From Rheinheimera nanhaiensis E407-8 (GTDB lineage: Bacteria; Pseudomonadota; Gammaproteobacteria; Enterobacterales; Alteromonadaceae), in NCBI RefSeq assembly GCF_000296695.1, contig NZ_BAFK01000007.1, positions 113,194 through 177,193 on the forward strand: DNA of 64,000 nt, written 5' to 3'. Below the pieces are notes generated by a model. That model was not told the origin of the DNA, made no database searches, and saw nothing but the letters and a program-made list of their open reading frames with translations. Every line of letters starts with the position of its first letter. The stretch's first letter is position 1. The position numbers and the translations under genes were made by a program. Below are positions 11,342 through 20,569 of the stretch, in pieces.

Positions 11342-12138
11342 AGCGCTATCAGCAAATGTTTGCCCGTTTAGAGCGCGAGGGCCGTGGCGCCTTTGTGCCC
11401 TTTGTCACCATCGGCGACCCCAACCCTGAACTGTCATTTGACATTATTAAAACGCTAATTGACGCCGGCGCCGATGCATTGGAGTTAGGTATCGCGTTTT
11501 CAGATCCGATAGCCGATGGCCCAACCATACAAGGTGCTAACATCCGCGCGCTGGCCGCCGGTGCAACGCCTGCTATCAGCTTTGACATTATCGCCAAAAT
11601 TCGTCAGTACCACGCCACTATTCCGATTGGCCTGCTGCTATATTCTAATTTAGTGATGGCGCGCGGCATCGATAATTTTTATGCCCAGGCCGCTGCCGCC
11701 GGTGTTGATTCTGTATTAATTGCCGATGTGCCGCTGCATGAAAGCAAAGTGTTCCGCCAAAGCGCCATGAAGCATGATATAGCGCCGATTTATATCGTAC
11801 CGCCGAATGTTGATGATGATGACCTGCGCGAAATTGCTTCTTATGGCCGCGGCTACACTTACCTATTAAGCCGCGCAGGCGTGACCGGCACCGAAACCGC
11901 AGCCGCTATGCCCACCAGCGAACTGATTAGCCGTATTCGCAGCTATCACCCGGCGCCACCCCTGCTGGGTTTTGGCATTTCGACGCCAGCACATGTGCAG
12001 GATGCGATCAAAAGCGGCGCAGCCGGCGCCATATCCGGCTCGGCGATTGTGAAATTGATAGAGCAGTACCAGCAGCAGCCTGCTGAACTGCTGACGCAGC
12101 TAAAGCAGTTTGTCAGCCGTATGAAGGCGGCAACTTAA
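11338..12138 (+). CDS. trpA: Tryptophan synthase alpha subunit
   Basis: TrpA cleaves indole-3-glycerol phosphate and passes indole to TrpB through a tunnel. The catalytic Glu is in the [15 protein letters not shown] segment (about residues 49-63), which also holds the second acid, Asp. GFGISTP and the C-terminal GSAIVKLIE phosphate-binding segment are present. Length (266) is standard. The ATGA overlap with trpB indicates coupled translation. It is the last gene of the operon. Confidence 0.97.
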   Translation: MKRYQQMFARLEREGRGAFVPFVTIGDPNPELSFDIIKTLIDAGADALELGIAFSDPIADGPTIQGANIRALAAGATPAISFDIIAKIRQYHATIPIGLLLYSNLVMARGIDNFYAQAAAAGVDSVLIADVPLHESKVFRQSAMKHDIAPIYIVPPNVDDDDLREIASYGRGYTYLLSRAGVTGTETAAAMPTSELISRIRSYHPAPPLLGFGISTPAHVQDAIKSGAAGAISGSAIVKLIEQYQQQPAELLTQLKQFVSRMKAAT

Positions 12139-12164
12139 GCTGACATGCTCAGACCGCCTACCTG

Positions 12165-12187
12165 CAGCCTGCTACTGTGGCAGGCTG
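12165..12187 (+). terminator. Possible trp operon terminator hairpin
   Basis: An 8-bp perfect stem (12165-12172 with 12180-12187) has a 7-base loop, 27 bases after trpA. There is no clear T run on the plus strand, and it overlaps the end of the convergent gene. It is a weak candidate. Confidence 0.35.
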
Positions 12188-12921
12188 TCTGACAACTGGT
12201 ATTTCTGTTTTAACGCCGTTATTTCGGCCTGATGGCTGAGTAGAAAATGGTTAAACTGCTGTAATACCTGTGGGTGGCGAATAGAGGATAAATGAAACGC
12301 CACCCGCGTCATTGGCAGGTTCTGCGCCACGACCAGGGCCCCCTCCTGTTGTTGCTGACGTAAAATATGCTGTGCCACGTTATATTCGACATCAGCACCA
12401 TCAAGCTGGCCGCGCAGCACTAAATTCACGGCCGATACCGCATTAGGCACTTCATATAATTTAAACCTATGCTGGCCATGTAGCGCCAACCAGGCGGTAG
12501 GGGTAAAGCCATGGATCACCGCCAGGGTGCGAAACCGGTCCAGTGTGATCTGTTTATTGGCGCGCAACACCAGCGTAGTCCCCAGATTATAAATAAGCGG
12601 CTCACTAAAAATGCGGCTGGCCTGCGAGCCTTGATATTTCGCCCAGTTGGGGTTGTCCGGGTAAATAAAATCAACCAGATTATCCAGCTCATGGTACAAG
12701 CGCTTAACCGGCAACGGCTGAAAGCTCAGCTGATAGCCATAACGTTGGGCAAACAGCTGCAGCACCTCATTGGCAAAGCCAGTGCTGTCAGCAGCAGTAA
12801 AATCATAGTGCGGGTAGAAATTCAGATCTTCGGTGCCAACCACAAACTGGGTTTGTGCCAGCGCTGCAGGCTGCCCTATAAGCCCAAACAGCGTAACCAG
12901 AATGGTCAGACATGCTCTCAT
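12172..12921 (-). CDS. Periplasmic solute-binding protein (SBP family 3 type)
   Basis: A signal peptide ends near residues 20-23 (PAALAQ). The mature protein has the type 3 solute-binding fold, with FVVGTEDLNFYPHYDF at the start and the second lobe around residues 100-190. There are no permease or ATPase genes nearby, so it is an orphan. Such orphan proteins in this bacterial group are often of unknown ligand and may act as sensors or amino-acid binders. It is transcribed towards trpA. Confidence 0.7.
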   Translation of the reverse strand: MRACLTILVTLFGLIGQPAALAQTQFVVGTEDLNFYPHYDFTAADSTGFANEVLQLFAQRYGYQLSFQPLPVKRLYHELDNLVDFIYPDNPNWAKYQGSQASRIFSEPLIYNLGTTLVLRANKQITLDRFRTLAVIHGFTPTAWLALHGQHRFKLYEVPNAVSAVNLVLRGQLDGADVEYNVAQHILRQQQQEGALVVAQNLPMTRVAFHLSSIRHPQVLQQFNHFLLSHQAEITALKQKYQLSDSLPQ

Positions 12922-13072
12922 TAATATCGCCCAAAATAATACTGCCTGTCTGCAGTGTAGTGAGCAAATAAGCCAGCGCCAACTGCCACTTTGGGAACAA
13001 GGTAAAAAAGCAGTCGATTTTTCGCTGTGACAGCCGGATAATAACGGCTTTTCTTGCAGCGGATCTCACTTT

Positions 13073-13561
13073 ATGCAAATCAGTAACAATAGCGTGGTGC
13101 AATTTCACTACACCTTAAGCGATGCCAACAGTGGCAGCCAAATTGAATCATCACATGGCAGCCACCCGCTGCTGTATCTGCACGGCCACCAGCAAATGCT
13201 GCCGGCGCTCGAGCAGGCCCTGGCAGGTAAAAGCGCCGGCGACAAACTGGATATCACGCTCACACCAGAGCAGGCTTATGGCGAGCGCGATGAAAACGCT
13301 ATTCAGAGCATTCAGGTAAAGCACCTGCTGGGCGCCAAAAAATGGCAACCGGGCATGACAGCGGTGGTGCAAACCGAGCATGGTCAGCGTCAGGTGACTA
13401 TTGTCAAAGTGGGCATGTTTAAAGCAGATGTAGATACCAACCACCCTTTGGCCGGTAAAACACTGCAGTTTGCTATTGAAGTGTTAGCGGTGCGCGCAGC
13501 GACTGACGAAGAAATCGCCCATGGCCATGCTCATGGCGAAGGTGGCCATCACCACCACTAA
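13073..13561 (+). CDS. slyD: FKBP-type peptidyl-prolyl cis-trans isomerase SlyD
   Basis: SlyD is a cytosolic prolyl isomerase and chaperone that can carry nickel for hydrogenase maturation. The FKBP core is visible from residue 1 (NNSVVQFHYTL), with the inserted flap around residues 70-120 containing GMFKADVDTNHPLAGKTLQF. The C-terminus is a short histidine-rich tail (7 His in the last 14 residues). It is much shorter than the E. coli metal-binding tail and lacks its cysteines, so metal binding is probably weaker. Length is 162. Confidence 0.92.
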   Translation: MQISNNSVVQFHYTLSDANSGSQIESSHGSHPLLYLHGHQQMLPALEQALAGKSAGDKLDITLTPEQAYGERDENAIQSIQVKHLLGAKKWQPGMTAVVQTEHGQRQVTIVKVGMFKADVDTNHPLAGKTLQFAIEVLAVRAATDEEIAHGHAHGEGGHHHH

Positions 13562-13580
13562 ACCTTACTTAGTGAAGTAA

Positions 13581-13604
13581 TACCGGCAGTTTAGTCTGCC
13601 GGTA
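13581..13604. terminator. Hairpin between slyD and the convergent dehydrogenase gene
   Basis: A perfect 9-bp stem (13581-13589 with 13596-13604) has a 6-base loop. It overlaps the last codons of the convergent gene. There is no strong T run on either strand. Confidence 0.45.
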
Positions 13605-14685
13605 ACACCTTAATCAGTTGCCCATCCTGGCTATCGGTTAGTAAATATAAAGCACCATCCGGCCCGGTACGTACATCGCGAATACGCTGCTGTAGTTCGC
13701 TAAACAATGTTTGCTCCTGCACCACCTGTTGGTTTTCCAACACCAGCCGGCGCACACTTTTCCCCGCCAGGGCAGCAACAAAAATATTGCCCTGCCAGGC
13801 GCGGAACAAACTGCCGCGATACAGCGTCATTCCTGCTGGCGCAATAGAGGGGCTCCAGCCCCACACCGGTGGCTGCATACCATCATAATGGCTAAAGGGT
13901 GAAATACGCGCGCCGGTGTAATCTATGCCTTCAGTGGCAACCGGCCAGCCGTAATTGGCGCCGGCACGGATAATATTCAGCTCATCACCGCCACGCGGGC
14001 CATGCTCGTGGCTGTAAAGCGTCTGACTTGCGGCATCATAAAAAATACCCTGCACATTACGGTGCCCCAGGCTGTAAAGCTCTGGCGCATAACCCTCTTT
14101 TGCCACATAGGGGTTATCGGCCGGCACACTGCCATCGGCGTGTAAGCGTACCAGCTTACCCAGGTGGTTAGCCGGGTTTTGCGCCTGCTCGCGGTAGTCA
14201 AAGCCATCCCCTAAGGTAAGCACCAGGCTGTGGTCGGCCAGCCAGGTGATGCGGCCGCCAAAATGGGCGGCCCCGGCTTTTAACGGCTGCGCCTGAAAAA
14301 TCTTTTTAATATCACTAAGCCCGGCATCGGTAAGCTCGGCACTGACCAGACAGGTATTGTTAGCCTGCAAGGTGCCGCAGGCATAGCTTAAAATAATGCG
14401 CTGGCTGGTGGCAAAATCGGGCGTTAGCGTCACCTCCTGCAAGCCGGCTTGTGACGCTTTGAGTAGATCTGGCAAATCTGGCTCAATACTAAAGCGCTCG
14501 TCGCCTTCAGGCGATAGCCGTTTTAGCGTGCCGCTACGCTCCGTCAGCAGCATGTCGCCATCTGGCAAAAACGTCAGCGCCCACGGGTAGTGCAGTTTAT
14601 CAGCCAGCACCTGCAGTTGATAAGGCTGCGCCAGTACCGTTGGTAACAGGCCCCAACATAGCAACAACGCACTAAACCTGAGCAT
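13591..14685 (-). CDS. PQQ-dependent aldose/sugar dehydrogenase (YliI/Asd type), secreted
   Basis: The protein has a signal peptide ending near LAQ (about residue 19). A six-bladed beta-propeller of the glucose/sorbosone dehydrogenase family follows. Motifs include YPWALTFLPDGDMLLTERSG, SLVLTLGDGFDYR, LYSLGHRNVQG and HGPRGGDELN...NYGWP, which carry the PQQ- and calcium-binding residues. Members oxidise aldoses in the periplasm with PQQ. Substrate and PQQ source are not visible here. GGAGA precedes the start. It overlaps the upstream membrane-protein gene by 14 bases. Confidence 0.88.
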   Translation of the reverse strand: MLRFSALLLCWGLLPTVLAQPYQLQVLADKLHYPWALTFLPDGDMLLTERSGTLKRLSPEGDERFSIEPDLPDLLKASQAGLQEVTLTPDFATSQRIILSYACGTLQANNTCLVSAELTDAGLSDIKKIFQAQPLKAGAAHFGGRITWLADHSLVLTLGDGFDYREQAQNPANHLGKLVRLHADGSVPADNPYVAKEGYAPELYSLGHRNVQGIFYDAASQTLYSHEHGPRGGDELNIIRAGANYGWPVATEGIDYTGARISPFSHYDGMQPPVWGWSPSIAPAGMTLYRGSLFRAWQGNIFVAALAGKSVRRLVLENQQVVQEQTLFSELQQRIRDVRTGPDGALYLLTDSQDGQLIKVLPAD

Positions 14686-15124
14686 AAGCTTGTCTCCGTT
14701 TTAGCAGCCACAGATAACAGCCCATACCAGCAGCGCTGCACAGCAACATAGCCAGAGTGCCCAATGCACTGCGATTAGCGGCAATTAAGGTTGGCATTGG
14801 CGCCAGACTGTTAATCAGTTGCAGCATAACATACAGCACCAACGCGGCCATAAGCGCCGCCAGCCAGGGGCGCGCAAGTGCCGGCAACAGCTTTATCAGC
14901 AGGGCCACACTCAGTAAATTGACCAGCGCGATAGGCGCATAGGTGACAGTAAAATGGCGCAAGTCAAACCACAAGGTAAACAGGATATCGCCAGCCGCTA
15001 AACCGCCGGTAAGGGCCGCTATCGCAGCGAGATTAAAACCACTTTGGCTCAGGCTGGTCAGCAGTGTGCTAAACACTACCGCCAGTAGCAGATACCCCAG
15101 CGGGTACCAGCGCACGAATGTCAT
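14672..15124 (-). CDS. Multi-pass membrane protein, unknown
   Basis: The 150-residue protein has four or five hydrophobic helices and a short basic C-terminus (KRRQAYAQV). I do not recognise the family. GGAG precedes the ATG by about 8 bases. Its end overlaps the sugar dehydrogenase gene by 14 bases, so the two are likely co-expressed. The membrane protein could supply a quinone-side partner or simply be a neighbour; the sequence does not decide. Confidence 0.65.
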   Translation of the reverse strand: MTFVRWYPLGYLLLAVVFSTLLTSLSQSGFNLAAIAALTGGLAAGDILFTLWFDLRHFTVTYAPIALVNLLSVALLIKLLPALARPWLAALMAALVLYVMLQLINSLAPMPTLIAANRSALGTLAMLLCSAAGMGCYLWLLKRRQAYAQV

Positions 15125-15182
15125 GCCAGTGCTCCTTTTTTAAAAACGGTTTCAGGCTAACGTCTGACGCGCCTGGCAACAA

Positions 15183-15195
15183 GATAAATTTTATC
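15183..15195. promoter_or_regulatory. Inverted repeat in the divergent promoter region before hemH
   Basis: GATAAA and TTTATC flank one T, forming a 13-base palindrome between the divergent membrane-protein gene and hemH. A second symmetric element, CTACGTAG, lies at 15208-15215. The AT-rich GATAA half-site recalls Fur-type operators, but the match is only partial. Confidence 0.3.
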
Positions 15196-15316
15196 ATCAG
15201 CTTACTTCTACGTAGCAGAAGCTGCTAAGATCGGTGCAGGCTTTTAAATCCGGTAAACTGTTAGGGCCCTGTCGGCGTAAACACAGTTTCGTTAATCAAA
15301 GAGCAGCCTTTCTGTT

Positions 15317-16402
15317 ATGCGCTATATCAATACCCGCGACTACGACCATAAACAGGCCGATAAAATCGGTATTCTGATCACTAACCTTGGCACGCCGGAT
15401 GCGCCAACTCCCACTGCACTAAAACGTTATTTAAAGCAGTTTTTGTCCGATCCCAGAGTAGTAGAAGTACCACGGCTGTTGTGGTGGCTTATTTTAAATG
15501 GCGTTATTTTGCGGATAAGGCCACGCCGCTCTGCCAAAGCCTACGCTACCGTCTTTACCGAGCAAGGCTCGCCACTGTTATTTCATACCCAGGCACAGCG
15601 CGATGCGATAGACGCCAGGCTGAAACAAGATGGGCTAAAAGACGTGGTAGTAGACTTTGCCATGCGTTATGGCAACCCGAGCTTCGACAGCGTGTTGGAG
15701 ACGATGTTGGCCCGGGGCGTGCGCAAACTTTTGGTAGTGCCGCTCTACCCACAGTACTCAGCGTCTACCTCGGCATCCAGTTTTGATGAATTAGCCCGTA
15801 ACTTTATGCGCCGCCGCTGGCTACCGGACTTACGCTTTGTGTCGCACTATCCGGACTACCCGCCGTTTATTAGCGCAGCGGCGGATAAAATTCGTCAGCA
15901 CTGGCAACAGCACGGCCGCGCCGACAAGCTGATTTTGTCTTATCACGGCATTCCCAAACGCTATTTACTCAATGGCGACCCTTACCACTGTGAATGCTAT
16001 AAAACCTCACGCTTAATTGCCGAGCAACTAGGCCTTGGTAAAGATGAGTATCTGACCACCTTTCAGTCGCGCTTTGGCCGCGAGGAGTGGTTAAAACCCT
16101 ACACCGATGACACGCTAAAAGCCTTACCGGCACAAGGGGTAAAAAGCGTGCAGATATTTTGCCCGGGCTTTTCGGCGGATTGTCTGGAAACCATTGAAGA
16201 GATAGGCGAAGAGAACAAAGAATACTTCCTGCAGGCCGGCGGCACAGGGTATGAATATATCAGTGCGCTAAATGCCGAACCGCAACATATCGACGCCCTG
16301 TGTCAGTTAATTAAAGACAACCTGCAGGGGTGGCATGTGATGGCAGACGAGCAGCGTGCCATGCGGGCCAATAGCCTTAACAGCGAAAAATACGGAGATT
16401 AA
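15317..16402 (+). CDS. hemH: Ferrochelatase
   Basis: HemH inserts ferrous iron into protoporphyrin IX, the last step of protoheme synthesis. The N-terminal GILITNLGTPDAPTP is typical. The catalytic His is in LSYHGIPKRYL, and the conserved acid-rich helix is DCLETIEEIGEENKEYF. Length (361) is within the proteobacterial range. The next gene follows after 9 bases, suggesting a shared transcript. The heme made here would serve the oxidase cluster in this window. Confidence 0.96.
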   Translation: MRYINTRDYDHKQADKIGILITNLGTPDAPTPTALKRYLKQFLSDPRVVEVPRLLWWLILNGVILRIRPRRSAKAYATVFTEQGSPLLFHTQAQRDAIDARLKQDGLKDVVVDFAMRYGNPSFDSVLETMLARGVRKLLVVPLYPQYSASTSASSFDELARNFMRRRWLPDLRFVSHYPDYPPFISAAADKIRQHWQQHGRADKLILSYHGIPKRYLLNGDPYHCECYKTSRLIAEQLGLGKDEYLTTFQSRFGREEWLKPYTDDTLKALPAQGVKSVQIFCPGFSADCLETIEEIGEENKEYFLQAGGTGYEYISALNAEPQHIDALCQLIKDNLQGWHVMADEQRAMRANSLNSEKYGD

Positions 16403-16411
16403 ACAGCAGGT

Positions 16412-19400
16412 ATGAGTACCCGCAATGGTGAAAAGCCGCGGCAAGAGCCGACGCTGAACGCGCCGCCGCTACTAAAACGCATGAAGTTTGATAACGTGCG
16501 CGAGGCCCCCTATGTGCCGCCGCCACAACCACCACTGCGCTTAACGCCCTGGCTACTGTTGTTGGCCACGGTTTTACTGGCCGTTGCTGTGTATCAGGAA
16601 AGCCGTAACCACTTTTATCAGTCACATTTCTGGCATTGGCTGGCCGGCAAGCTGGATTATCAGCTGGTTGCAGGTCAGGCCAGCCAAATTCAGTATCCGG
16701 CAGAGGGCCCGTTTGACCAACGCTTTGGTTACAACCAGCTGACGCAGTGGCAGCACACCTTAGCCAGTACCGGTTTTCAAATTAGCGCACAAAGCCAGTT
16801 TTCCGACAGCCTGCTGCGCTACAGCCAGTATGGCTTTTATCCACCCTATCAGGAAAAACAGCAGGCTGGCTTAATCATTGAAGGCTGCAGCGGCGATTTG
16901 CTCTACCAACATCAGGCGCCGGCCATGCAATTTAGCCGCTTAACTGACATTGCTCCCCTGATTATCCAAAGCCTGCTGTTTGTCGAAGACAGAAGCCTGC
17001 TGACACCTGAACACCGGCAGGCGAACCCGGTGCTGAACTTACCCCGGTTAGGCGCTGCACTCTGGTCACAGTTGCAGCGCGCGGCCGGCATTCCTGCGGC
17101 GGCTGCCGGCGGTAGCACCCTGGCAACACAGCTGGAAAAATACCGTCACAGCCCGCAGGGTTTAACATCGGATATGGCAGAAAAATTTCGCCAGCTGGTA
17201 TCAGCCAGTGTGCGCGCCTACCAGCAGGGCGTAGACACCTGGGATGCCCGCCAACGCATTGTGCTTGACTACATTAACACCGTCCCCCTGGCTGCCACCG
17301 GCAGCTATGGCGAAGTGCATGGTATGGGCGAAGGCTTGTATGCCTGGTTTGGTGCAACGCCGCAGCAGGTCAATGCGCTATTAAAACAACCCGCCCCATA
17401 CAACGAGGCGCAGGGGCTGGCACTGAAACAAGTGGTGGCGCTGATAGTTGCACAGCGCCGGCCATCTTACTATTTACTGCAAGGCCGTACCGACTTAGAT
17501 AACCTCAGTAACCGCTACATCAGCCTGATGCAGCAACAGGGGGTAGTACCGCCACAGCTTGCCGCTAAGGCGCTGACACAAAAACTCAGCTTTAATGGCA
17601 AAGCCGCGCTGCCGGCTCAACCGGGGCAGGATTTTAAAGCCACTACTATGGTGCGTAACCGTCTGGGCCAGTTATTAAGCCAAAATATGTATCAGCTGGA
17701 CCGGTTAGATCTGGTGAGTGGCACCACGATTAATACTGCGCTGCAGCGCAATATCAGCCGGCATTTACAGAAGCTCAGCCAGTACGACAGCGCCGAACAA
17801 GCCGGCTTGTTTGCTGAACGGTTGTTAGCGCCTGGCCAGCAGACACAGGTACGTTACAGTTTTACGCTGTATCAAAGCACACAGAACGGCAATAAAGTGC
17901 GGGTACAAACCGATAACACCGATCAGCCGTTTGATATGAACGATGCCAGTAAGCTGGAGCTGGGCTCTACCGCCAAGCTGCGGGTGCTGGTGACGTATCT
18001 GCAAATAGTGGCCGAGCTGCACCGGCTCTATGCCGAAGAAACACCACAAACACTGCAGTTTGTTGAGCTGGCACCGCAAGACAACCTGACGCAGTGGGCG
18101 CTAAGCTACATTAGCCAGCAGCCGGGGGTAAAGCTGGACACCATGCTACAGGCTGCCTTAGAGCGGCGCTACAGCGCTAATCCGAAAGAAAGCTTTTTTA
18201 CCGGTGGCGGCCTGCATACCTTTAATAACTTTCGCAAAGAAGAAGACAAGTTAAACCCCACTATCGCTGAAGCACTGCAGCAATCCATCAACCTGCCTTT
18301 TGTGCGTTTATTGCAGGACATGGTGAACTACAGCATTTACCATGGCGAAAACAGCAGTTATCAACTGCTAAAAGATGATGACAACCCCAGACGCGAGCAA
18401 TACCTGCGCCGCTTTGCCGACCGTGAAGGCACCACCTTTTTACGTCGTTTCTGGCAAAAGTATAAAGAGTTAGACAGCGAGCAGCGTTTGCAGCTTTATT
18501 TGAGCAGCAGCCGGCAAACGCCCGAGCGCCTGGCGGCGGCCTATCTGTATATTGTGCCTAACGCTACCCCTGCTCAGTTCGCCAGTGTACTGCAACAGCA
18601 GTTTAATGGTGCAGTAACTGAAAGCGAATGGCAAAAGCTATACGATAAATATCAGGGCGCAGCCTTTAACCTGCCGGATCGGGCTTATCTGTCACGCAGC
18701 CACCCGTTGGAGCTGTGGCTGTTAGCCTATCTGCAGCAGGAGGCTACTGACGCCTCATTACAGCAGGCGATTGATGACAGCCGCGCTACCCGCCAGGAAG
18801 TGTATCAATGGCTGTTTAAAACCCGTTTTCGCAGTGCGCGCGATAACCGTATCCGCACTATGTTAGAAATTGAAGCCTTCTGGGACCTGCATCAGCGCTG
18901 GCAGCGGCTGGGGTATCCGTTTGATTATCTGGTGCCGTCACTGGCCACCGCGCTGGGGAGCTCGGGTGACAGGCCTGCCGCACTGGCAGAGCTGATTGGC
19001 ATCATACTGAATGACGGTAAAAAACAGCCGACTATCCGCATTGATAAACTGGCTTTTGCTGCCGATACGCCTTATGAAACCCACTTTGCGCGGCCGCTAC
19101 CACCGGCGCAGCAAGTACTGGAACCCGAGGTGGCCGCTGCGGTGCGTACAGCGCTGCTACAAGTGGCCACAGACGGCACCGCCAGACGCCTGCAGCCAGC
19201 CTATGCCACGGCACAGATTGCCATTGGCGGTAAAACCGGCACCGGCGATAACCGTCTGGTACAGCTGAATGCCCGGGGCCAACAGATTAGCTCTAAAGCG
19301 CTAAACCGTACCGCCACCTTCGCCTTTTATTTAGGCTACCAGCATTTTGGTGTACTCACCGCCTATGTGCCCGATGCCAATGCCGAGCGCTTTAGCTTTA

Positions 19401-19483
19401 CCTCTGCTCTGCCGCTGCAGGTAATGAACAGTATGGCGCCATTGCTGATCCCCTACTTGCATAGTGAGCAGCAGTGCCGCTAA
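16412..19483 (+). CDS. Class A penicillin-binding-like protein (GT51 transglycosylase with diverged transpeptidase domain)
   Basis: This 1023-residue protein has a cytoplasmic N-terminus, one membrane helix (about residues 45-61), then a glycosyltransferase 51 domain. Visible GT51 motifs are VEDRSLL (catalytic Glu 192), GGSTLATQ (233-240) and IVLDYINTVPL (283-293). The transpeptidase-like part has STAK (519-522), SIN (625-627) and KTGT (941-944), matching the SxxK, SxN and KTG triad. The gap between SIN and KTGT is about 314 residues, far longer than in E. coli PBP1b, so there is an insertion at roughly 635-835. It probably polymerises peptidoglycan and may cross-link it. It follows hemH by 9 bases and ends 3 bases from a convergent gene. 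Confidence 0.82.
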   Translation: MSTRNGEKPRQEPTLNAPPLLKRMKFDNVREAPYVPPPQPPLRLTPWLLLLATVLLAVAVYQESRNHFYQSHFWHWLAGKLDYQLVAGQASQIQYPAEGPFDQRFGYNQLTQWQHTLASTGFQISAQSQFSDSLLRYSQYGFYPPYQEKQQAGLIIEGCSGDLLYQHQAPAMQFSRLTDIAPLIIQSLLFVEDRSLLTPEHRQANPVLNLPRLGAALWSQLQRAAGIPAAAAGGSTLATQLEKYRHSPQGLTSDMAEKFRQLVSASVRAYQQGVDTWDARQRIVLDYINTVPLAATGSYGEVHGMGEGLYAWFGATPQQVNALLKQPAPYNEAQGLALKQVVALIVAQRRPSYYLLQGRTDLDNLSNRYISLMQQQGVVPPQLAAKALTQKLSFNGKAALPAQPGQDFKATTMVRNRLGQLLSQNMYQLDRLDLVSGTTINTALQRNISRHLQKLSQYDSAEQAGLFAERLLAPGQQTQVRYSFTLYQSTQNGNKVRVQTDNTDQPFDMNDASKLELGSTAKLRVLVTYLQIVAELHRLYAEETPQTLQFVELAPQDNLTQWALSYISQQPGVKLDTMLQAALERRYSANPKESFFTGGGLHTFNNFRKEEDKLNPTIAEALQQSINLPFVRLLQDMVNYSIYHGENSSYQLLKDDDNPRREQYLRRFADREGTTFLRRFWQKYKELDSEQRLQLYLSSSRQTPERLAAAYLYIVPNATPAQFASVLQQQFNGAVTESEWQKLYDKYQGAAFNLPDRAYLSRSHPLELWLLAYLQQEATDASLQQAIDDSRATRQEVYQWLFKTRFRSARDNRIRTMLEIEAFWDLHQRWQRLGYPFDYLVPSLATALGSSGDRPAALAELIGIILNDGKKQPTIRIDKLAFAADTPYETHFARPLPPAQQVLEPEVAAAVRTALLQVATDGTARRLQPAYATAQIAIGGKTGTGDNRLVQLNARGQQISSKALNRTATFAFYLGYQHFGVLTAYVPDANAERFSFTSALPLQVMNSMAPLLIPYLHSEQQCR

Positions 19484-19486
19484 GTG

Positions 19487-20476
19487 CTAACCTACCACTA
19501 CCTGATTACGGCCCTGATGCTTAGCCTGGTACAACGCCATATCGGCGCGGTGTAACCAGGCTTCCCAGTCTTCGCCACTTTGCAGCATGGCAATACCTAC
19601 CGAAGTGGTAATGTGGCTGTCATCGGGTAGAAACATTTTTTCTGCTACGCCCTGGCGTAATTTTTCTGCCAGTTTCTGCAGCGCCGCAGCGCTGACATCG
19701 GCCACAATCACGACAAACTCTTCACCACCGAAGCGAAACACCGGATCATGCTGGCGTAGCATTGATTGCAGCACCGGCACCAGCTCAATTAACATTTTAT
19801 CGCCGGTCTTGTGACCAAACTTGTCGTTAATTTGTTTGAAATGATCTAGATCAAGCAAGATTAAGCCATATTGCCGGCCGCGCCTGGCATGCTCATCTAT
19901 AGCGAGCACCAGCTGTTCATTTAATGTCCGCCGGTTCGAGGCGCCGGTTAAGCTGTCAGTCGTCGCCAGCCGTTTTAATTCTCGCCGCTGTATTTGCGCC
20001 CGGTAAGCAAAAATAAACGAAAACAAGCTGGTAATGGAGGTGGTGACAAAAAACGCCATCATCTGGAAACTGCTGGCAAATACCAGACCGGGATGAGTAC
20101 TGCCAATAATAAACAGCGTTGACAGCAGCACCAGCAACAGACCAAAGGCCCTAAGCGGTGACACCAGAAAAAAGATAAACACTAAAAACGGATACACCCA
20201 AAACAGGCCATCAACCCCCAGGTTGACACACACCAACAAGGCTCCGACACAAAACACGATAGCCATAAACAAACCGGGCTTAACCGTATCGCCGGTGCGC
20301 CAGGCATATCGGCTGGCGAGTATGGCACAGAGCACCATAATTAAATCGGCAATACCCACCACATAATTGCCGGTATAAAGCCGGTAAATCGCATAAGGCG
20401 TGACACAAAGCACGATCATCGCGCCGACCAGGGTTAACATGGCCAGATAAAAATCGTCTTTTAATCGTTGTAGCAC
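19487..20476 (-). CDS. Membrane diguanylate cyclase (GGDEF)
   Basis: Six predicted membrane helices occupy about residues 10-160. A GGDEF domain follows from about residue 170. The signature is GGEEF at 250-254, an active form. RQHD at 241-244 is an RxxD inhibitory site at the correct five-residue distance, so feedback inhibition by cyclic di-GMP is expected. No periplasmic sensor domain is visible; the membrane region itself is probably the sensor. The start is GTG at 20476 with AGGAGG about 8 bases upstream. Confidence 0.92.
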   Translation of the reverse strand: MLQRLKDDFYLAMLTLVGAMIVLCVTPYAIYRLYTGNYVVGIADLIMVLCAILASRYAWRTGDTVKPGLFMAIVFCVGALLVCVNLGVDGLFWVYPFLVFIFFLVSPLRAFGLLLVLLSTLFIIGSTHPGLVFASSFQMMAFFVTTSITSLFSFIFAYRAQIQRRELKRLATTDSLTGASNRRTLNEQLVLAIDEHARRGRQYGLILLDLDHFKQINDKFGHKTGDKMLIELVPVLQSMLRQHDPVFRFGGEEFVVIVADVSAAALQKLAEKLRQGVAEKMFLPDDSHITTSVGIAMLQSGEDWEAWLHRADMALYQAKHQGRNQVVVG

Positions 20477-20569
20477 CTGGCGCGCCTCCTGCTGTTAGCT
20501 AACGTTATGCGACCACTTGTTTGCATCCTAGCCTATTCATTGAACAAATTGCAAAAAGCCTGCACTAAT

